From: Carettochelys insculpta
Lineage: Eukaryota; Chordata; Testudines; Carettochelyidae
Reading direction: 5' to 3'
Length of the DNA: 64,000 bases
Assembly (NCBI RefSeq): GCF_033958435.1
Contig: NC_134138.1
Span: 1,562,001-1,626,000, forward strand
Part shown: one piece after another, positions 62,791 through 64,000 of the stretch
Position numbering within the stretch: position 1 is the stretch's first letter
Layout of the letters: every line of letters begins with the position of its first letter
Made by a program: the position numbers and the translations under genes
The notes under the pieces: model-generated
The model's database searches: none
What the model saw: the letters and a program-made list of their open reading frames with translations, nothing else
Told to the model about the DNA's origin: nothing

Positions 62791-62799
62791 GGCTCGGGC

Positions 62800-64000
62800 T
62801 GCAGCACTGCAGCTCCACTGCTCAGGGCAAGGCGCACGCCTCCTGCCAGGCCCGGCAGCAGCACCAGGGCAGCAGCCAGCTGAGCGCCGGCCCTACAGGA
62901 TGCAGCACCAAGCGCTCGCCCCCCCTCTTCCTCGCGCCAAAACCTGGCAGCCAGGAGCCACCCCCCCGCCCGCCTGGCTCCCGCTCCGGCTCCCAAATTC
63001 ACTCCAGCTGCTGCCTCGCCAGAGAAGCCGCCAGGATTCTTGTGGCATTCAGCAGTTCAGCCCCTGGGCGCCGAGCACGGGCCGGGGCCGGCTCCAGACA
63101 GGGGCCACAAGGGTGGTGCCTGGGCAGGACTGGGGCGACCCCAAGGGCCCCACTCCACCAGCTCTGGGGAGCAGCTGACCGCGGGTGCTCAACCCCCAGG
63201 GCTGGGCAGGGCCTGGGGCTTTCTCCTGCTCAGGGTGCAGCTGGGCAGGCTCAGAAGAGGGGTTTGCTCCCACCAGCTGCCCTGTGTGGGTGCAGAGCCC
63301 CTCGCTGAGCCCTCTCCCCACCTGCCTGCCTAGGCCCTGCAGCCCTGACCCCAGGCTGTGGGACAGGACCTGCCTCAAGCTGGCGGCAGGGAGCAGGGCC
63401 CCAGGTGCTGGTGAACGAGCGACCCCGGCTGGAGGGTCCCACTGTGCACACGCCGGGCTGCAGGCTAAGGGCTGCACAGCCAGCAAGCTGGGGGCAGGGG
63501 AAGCAGCGCTAAGCCGGGGGAAAGGTGGGGTCTGCACGGATGGGCATGGGCAGAGCCAGGCAGGGGGCACGTGGAGCCCCAGGCTCTGGGCCTGGGGAAC
63601 AGCTGAGCATGGTGGGTTGGCGACAGCTGTGGGACAATGAGCCCATTGTCTGGGCAGCACAGCTGCTGGAAGGGTGGGCTGGGGTGTGGGCACGCTACCT
63701 GTGGGGGGAGGGAGGAGCAGGCCTGCCCCTCCCCCCAGCACACAGGGGCCAGGCTGGCCTGGGAGCCCCAGCGGGGCACAGAAACACCACTGACTCACGC
63801 CCGGCACATTTCCTGGTGCGTGCTCGGAGCCAAGGCGCTGGCCCAGCCGCGGCAGGGCTGAGTCACCCCCACGCGCACAGGGCCAGGGCCTCGGGCGGGG
63901 CCGCTCCCCAGCCAGGGCGCTGGACTGGGCTGGAGGGGCAGCAGGACACCAGCCCCCTCCTCCAGCAGGCGGGAGCCCAGTCTGCACCAGTCCCCCGGGG
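62800..64000. other. Unique sequence at the right end
   Basis: 1.2 kb without tandem repeats, 5' of the first recognised PLEC first exon. It may hold its promoter. No other gene is seen; mammalian plectin has further first exons (1, 1c) that may lie beyond the window. Confidence 0.5.

Overview
The window is a GC-rich piece of a vertebrate nuclear genome. It holds one recognisable protein-coding gene: the 5' half of PLEC (plectin), on the minus strand. I placed 30 constant or alternative coding exons (2 to 29, plus microexons 2alpha and 3alpha) and five alternative first exons. Each was placed by reading the conserved peptide and then locating AG/GT splice borders that keep the frame. Together exons 2-29 encode about 1,275 residues: the tandem-CH actin-binding domain (exons 2-8) and the spectrin-repeat plakin domain with its embedded SH3 module (exons 9-29). 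The rod and C-terminal plectin-repeat exons lie beyond position 1. The host is probably a non-avian sauropsid, most likely a turtle: a CR1 LINE sits at the left end and there are LTR-like and SINE-like fragments of a type I associate with chelonian genomes. That assignment is inference.

Layout from right (5' of the gene) to left (3'): 62.7-43.7 kb holds the alternative first exons in the order unassigned (MDWED...), 1d, 1b, unassigned (MAGVPEL...), 1a. All end one base into a codon, so all can splice to exon 2 at 36.8 kb. From 36.8 to 23.3 kb lie the actin-binding-domain exons. From 22.9 to 1.0 kb lie the plakin-domain exons. Positions 1 to about 905 are a 5'-truncated CR1 reverse-transcriptase fragment inside intron 29.

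The striking property is the non-coding part. Many introns contain their own tandem array, with units of 6 to about 100 bp and up to about 46 copies, and the arrays share no sequence with one another. Roughly half of the window is tandem repeat. Several arrays start at an exon border and carry copies of the real splice site (exons 19, 24, 13, probably 11; abutting exons 5 and 16). One array at 47.8-48.5 kb appears to be an expansion of a short segment of a dispersed element whose unexpanded copy sits at 5.2 kb. Intron 17 has a 1.9-kb (GGGGCT/GGGGCC)n tract in the sense orientation. Nearly all of the very long open frames in the window are by-products of these arrays.

No tRNA, rRNA, CRISPR or second protein-coding gene was recognised. 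One unexplained 66-codon minus-strand ORF in intron 6 and a possible plus-strand promoter/first exon near 50.3 kb are flagged as unresolved.
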